From a bacterium (lineage in GTDB: Bacteria > Spirochaetota > UBA4802 > UBA5550): a DNA stretch of 8,841 bases. Positions 6,948 through 8,841 of the stretch are shown one piece after another (position 1 is the first letter of the stretch; every line of letters begins with the position of its first letter). Below the pieces are notes generated by a model. The model was not told the DNA's origin, ran no database searches, and saw only the letters and a program-made list of their open reading frames with translations. Both the position numbers and the translations under genes were made by a program. Where the stretch lies: the NCBI GenBank assembly GCA_024224995.1, contig JAAENB010000246.1:1-8841 (forward strand), read 5' to 3'.

Positions 6948-8381
6948 ATGAATATTCAACTAAAAATACTAATCCTGCTTCAACTGTTTATACTGCTTCT
7001 CCTCTCTCCGGACAGGTCTTTTGGCGCTGAACGCGTCACAATCCACGGAGAGTATTTTGACGCTCAGGAAGTAGTCCCGGGCGGAGAGAATCAAACTCAT
7101 GTACGGCTTTTGCAAGACGCGCGGATTACCGGTTCCAAAAATTCAATTTACATGGTTCTTCATAAAACCGAAGCCTATTTAAAAAAACTATACCCGGTGA
7201 TTAAAAGAGAATTCTACCGGGGACGATTATCATACCAGGACTTTTTAAAGACCCCATACGCTTTTGACTGTACCCTGGATAATAAATCCGGAGCCCTGAC
7301 CCTGTTTACGGCGAAAGCGGGAACCCGTCTCATGGGGCAGGACATACCCGAAGGGGTAAGTGTTGCCTGTGAGAATAACCGTCTTGCCTGGTTAATAGAC
7401 AAGGAAATTGAAATAAAAAGTCTCTCGTTAAAAAAATACACCGGGAACCGGGTTATACCCTTTGCCGGGAAAAAATTCAACACTGCCGGCAAGGGCATGC
7501 GCAAACGTCTGTATATTGGCCCCAAAACAATTGAAGGATTTCTCGCGGAAACTCCGCTTAAAGCGCATGGGTGCAAATGGACAAACGCAAAAAGTACCGA
7601 TCTGTACGGCATACGCTTTAACAAAAACCTGGATATTATTGCGGCACGGCTTTACTCCGGAACAATGCACGGTTTTTCCGGAAACTATACCTACTTCCTA
7701 TGGGAAGCGGCAGGGAGTGGTATGCCCGGGATACAATCCATCCGGAATACCAGCGGGAATATATACTATGGCTACTCCGAAAAACACCGGAAAAACCTGG
7801 TACACCGCCCAATTACCTGGAACAGGATAAAACTAAAGACCGGGGATACCCTGGATATAGATCTAAAAGCCTTCTCTGCTCCCGAAGACAGTATTCCGGT
7901 ATACACCCTGACCCTGCCCGGCCCCAGGGCACTTCCTCTTTTTGCCGGTTCAAAGTATTATCATATTTCCACGAAAGAAGAAAACATTCGTTTTTATAAA
8001 AACCGTATGCCCTTTTCATTTACTATTGCCAAAAAGCACACGTTCAAAACAGGCAAACGGTCCCGAACGTTCAAGGCCCGGTCATCTCTTGAGTTTTACA
8101 ATTCGGGGAAGCTAAAATCAGCGACCTTCCGGGGAATAATTCCTGTAACCTGGGGAAATAAAACCCTGCGCTTATACCATTATGTCAGCTTTTTCGAACA
8201 AGGCGGAATCCAGGAAGGGATTCTTTCCCAAAATATCAAACTGGACCTGGTGGGAAAAATCATCACAGTACCGAAAGACAGCTTTGTAGGATTTACCCAA
8301 AAGGGCTCCCTTGAAACCGTAACCATAGAAGCCAAAGACGGTTCAGCCGAATTCTATTATGTCCCCCAGGTTTCGGACTAA
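6948..8381 (+). CDS. Exported protein of unknown function with MORN-like C-terminal repeats
   Basis: A 477-residue protein I do not recognise. A signal peptide is clear: K6, a Leu/Ile core (7-19) and probable cleavage around residues 26-27 (SFGA-E). The body is rich in beta-type sequence with many basic and aromatic residues. The C-terminus shows three spaced units of the type [VE]-x-F-x-x-x-G-x-[LI] at about 382 (EFYNSGKLKSATF), 413 (VSFFEQGGIQEGIL) and 447 (VGFTQKGSLETVTI), 31-34 residues apart. These recall MORN-2/YwqK-type repeats; weaker forms occur earlier, such as IRFNKNLDIIAARL. It starts 10 nt after the preceding stop with no clear ribosome binding site, which suggests coupled translation. 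Its place behind the barrel gene suggests a periplasmic or surface partner. No catalytic motif is visible. Confidence 0.8.
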   Translation: MNIQLKILILLQLFILLLLSPDRSFGAERVTIHGEYFDAQEVVPGGENQTHVRLLQDARITGSKNSIYMVLHKTEAYLKKLYPVIKREFYRGRLSYQDFLKTPYAFDCTLDNKSGALTLFTAKAGTRLMGQDIPEGVSVACENNRLAWLIDKEIEIKSLSLKKYTGNRVIPFAGKKFNTAGKGMRKRLYIGPKTIEGFLAETPLKAHGCKWTNAKSTDLYGIRFNKNLDIIAARLYSGTMHGFSGNYTYFLWEAAGSGMPGIQSIRNTSGNIYYGYSEKHRKNLVHRPITWNRIKLKTGDTLDIDLKAFSAPEDSIPVYTLTLPGPRALPLFAGSKYYHISTKEENIRFYKNRMPFSFTIAKKHTFKTGKRSRTFKARSSLEFYNSGKLKSATFRGIIPVTWGNKTLRLYHYVSFFEQGGIQEGILSQNIKLDLVGKIITVPKDSFVGFTQKGSLETVTIEAKDGSAEFYYVPQVSD

Positions 8382-8396
8382 GTACTCATTACGTAT

Positions 8397-8558
8397 CTCT
8401 CAAGAAACTAAATTGTGCAAGTGAGCGGGCCTGGAAGCATCCCTCTTCTAAATGCTGCGGAACTCGCTCCGCTCAAACAGTCCTCACATTTAGAAGAGGG
8501 GTACTTCCAGGCCAGATGCGGATCGCAATACTATTTAGTTTCTGACGTATTTTTTCCC
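8397..8558 (+). repeat. MITE-like palindromic repeat element (right flank)
   Basis: It has the same ends as the left-flank element: CTCTCAAGAAACT (8397-8409) and AGTTTCT-GACG-TATTTTTTCCC (8537-8558). AGAAACTAAAT (8403-8413) and ATTTAGTTTCT (8533-8543) are an exact 11-bp terminal inverted repeat, and ACGTAT lies outside it on both sides (8391-8396 and 8545-8550). The interior is filled by hairpin A instead of the 30-bp palindrome seen at left. No coding capacity. Confidence 0.6.
8428..8513 (+). repeat. Long hairpin A
   Basis: The arms at 8428-8454 and 8487-8513 are 27 nt each and pair at 25 positions, plus one T-G wobble and one C-A mismatch. The 32-nt loop carries a nested stem, GCGGA/TCCGC (8457-8461 with 8468-8472). 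The loop segment 8457-8476 is, in reverse complement, 18 of 20 identical to the loop of hairpin B. No T-run follows, so it is not a standard terminator, although it lies 47 bp after the last operon stop and could stabilise the mRNA 3' end. Confidence 0.8.
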
Positions 8559-8577
8559 CTCGCAGGGGTCGCACCCC
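8556..8577 (+). repeat. 22-nt inverted repeat, copy 2 (partner 73-94)
   Basis: An exact reverse complement of 73-94. It includes the hairpin CCCCT-CGC-AGGGG (8556-8568) followed by TCGCACCCC, and overlaps the end of the preceding element by its C-run. Confidence 0.75.
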
Positions 8578-8630
8578 GCTATACAGGGTCGGTCGTGTCT
8601 TAATATACCGAATAACGGAGTTGGGAATGT

Positions 8631-8734
8631 AAATTATGCCTACCGGGAGTGATGCCTCGGCAGGTTGTGAGGCTGGTTGAGCGGAGCGAGCTCCGAACGT
8701 TCTGCAGAGGTATTACTCCCGGTAGGCATAATTT
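8631..8734 (+). repeat. Long hairpin B with conserved loop
   Basis: The outer arms at 8631-8650 and 8715-8734 are a perfect 20-bp inverted repeat. Pairing continues through 8651-8663 with 8702-8714 (ten Watson-Crick pairs, two G-T wobbles, one G-A mismatch), giving a 33-bp stem. The remaining 38-nt loop contains TTGAGCGGAGCGAGCTCCGA (8677-8696), in which CGGAG (8682-8686) pairs with CTCCG (8691-8695). The loop is shared in inverted orientation with hairpin A while the stems are unrelated. There is no T-run after the stem. Confidence 0.85.
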
Positions 8735-8761
8735 CCTTTCCGGGTTGCTATACCCTCTCTA

Positions 8762-8778
8762 GCCCGCTCTGCGCGGGC
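8762..8778 (+). repeat. Small GC hairpin
   Basis: GCCCGC (8762-8767) and GCGGGC (8773-8778) form a 6-bp stem with a 5-nt loop. It directly precedes the next left-end repeat. No T-run follows, so terminator function is not supported. Confidence 0.55.
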
Positions 8779-8783
8779 AGCTG

Positions 8784-8821
8784 CTCTCAAGACACTTTTT
8801 TTAAACTGAGCCTGTTTCCGG
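8784..8821 (+). repeat. Direct repeat, copy 2 (partner 36-73)
   Basis: Matches 36-73 at 32 of 38 positions, in the same orientation. Its beginning, CTCTCAAGACACT, differs by one base from the left ends at 36-48 and 8397-8409. It probably starts a further element that continues beyond the window. Confidence 0.7.
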
Positions 8822-8841
8822 CACCAGACTCGTCGCATCCA

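Larger units (their letters stand above)
8382..8841. other. Gene-free right flank built of repeats and hairpins
   Basis: No credible gene lies here. A 62-codon GTG frame (8415-8603) runs straight through hairpin A and is rejected. In order the stretch holds a palindromic element with hairpin A (8397-8558), a 22-nt inverted-repeat module (8556-8577), CAGGGTCGG (8584-8592, identical to 261-269), long hairpin B (8631-8734), a GC hairpin (8762-8778), and the start of another element (8784-8821). It begins about 15 bp after the last operon stop codon. Confidence 0.7.

Noticed and set aside
8082..8381. YwqK-type antitoxin assignment for the last gene
   Set aside because: The repeats are similar in pattern only; the protein is exported, 477 residues long, and has no toxin partner next to it.
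8428..8513. Hairpin A as the rho-independent terminator of the operon
   Set aside because: The loop is 32 nt and no T-run follows the stem on the plus strand, so the standard signature is missing, although an RNA-stabilising role remains possible.
8415..8603. 62-codon frame in the right flank
   Set aside because: It reads through hairpin A and the repeat module 8542-8577, and its composition follows the palindrome, not a protein.
8428..8734. Integron attC sites formed by hairpins A and B
   Set aside because: The ends of hairpin B (GCCTACC / GGTAGGC) only resemble the RYYYAAC / GTTRRRY boxes and break the required AAC/GTT. Stem B is nearly fully paired without the usual extrahelical bases, no integrase is present, and the block is a multi-gene, divergent cluster, not single-gene cassettes.

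Overview
The window looks like chromosomal DNA of a spirochaete or a close relative. This is inferred from gene content, not from any marker gene: a short permissive lipobox (I-P-S-C), a CACHE-HAMP-cyclase next to a FecR-domain protein, and outer-membrane-type proteins, in a moderately AT-rich coding background. No rRNA, tRNA, CRISPR array, transposase or integrase was found.

Layout. (1) 1-273 is a gene-free flank packed with short repeats, GC-rich mini-hairpins and a perfect 30-bp palindrome. (2) 274-891 (minus) encodes a small lipoprotein with an Asp-rich segment and an FN3-like domain. (3) 892-1278 is a divergent promoter region: a possible structured leader for the lipoprotein, A-tract-rich DNA, and a good sigma70-type promoter plus strong ribosome binding site for the plus-strand genes. 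(4) 1279-8381 (plus) is a four-gene, operon-like run: a membrane class III adenylate cyclase (672 aa), a FecR-domain protein with five FN3-like repeats (705 aa), an envelope protein with one FN3-like domain, two IPT/TIG domains and a C-terminal beta-barrel (479 aa), and an exported protein of unknown function with MORN-like C-terminal repeats (477 aa). (5) 8382-8841 is a second gene-free flank with two long hairpins and the same repeat modules as the left flank.

How it may work together (inference). The cyclase has a periplasmic CACHE sensor and an intact catalytic centre with the Lys/Thr pair expected of a class IIIb adenylate cyclase. The three genes behind it encode exported proteins built from modules that bind proteins, sugars or cell wall, ending in an outer-membrane barrel. 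The set therefore reads as an envelope-sensing or envelope-building module tied to cAMP signalling. The divergent lipoprotein carries a related FN3-like domain and may belong to it.

The flanks are the least ordinary part. Both gene blocks end within a few tens of bases of the same family of palindromic elements (conserved ends CTCTCAAGAAACT and AGTTTCT-N4-TATTTTT(T)CCC). These elements carry different central palindromes, and the cluster is bracketed by direct and inverted copies of them, including an exact 22-nt inverted repeat 8.5 kb apart.
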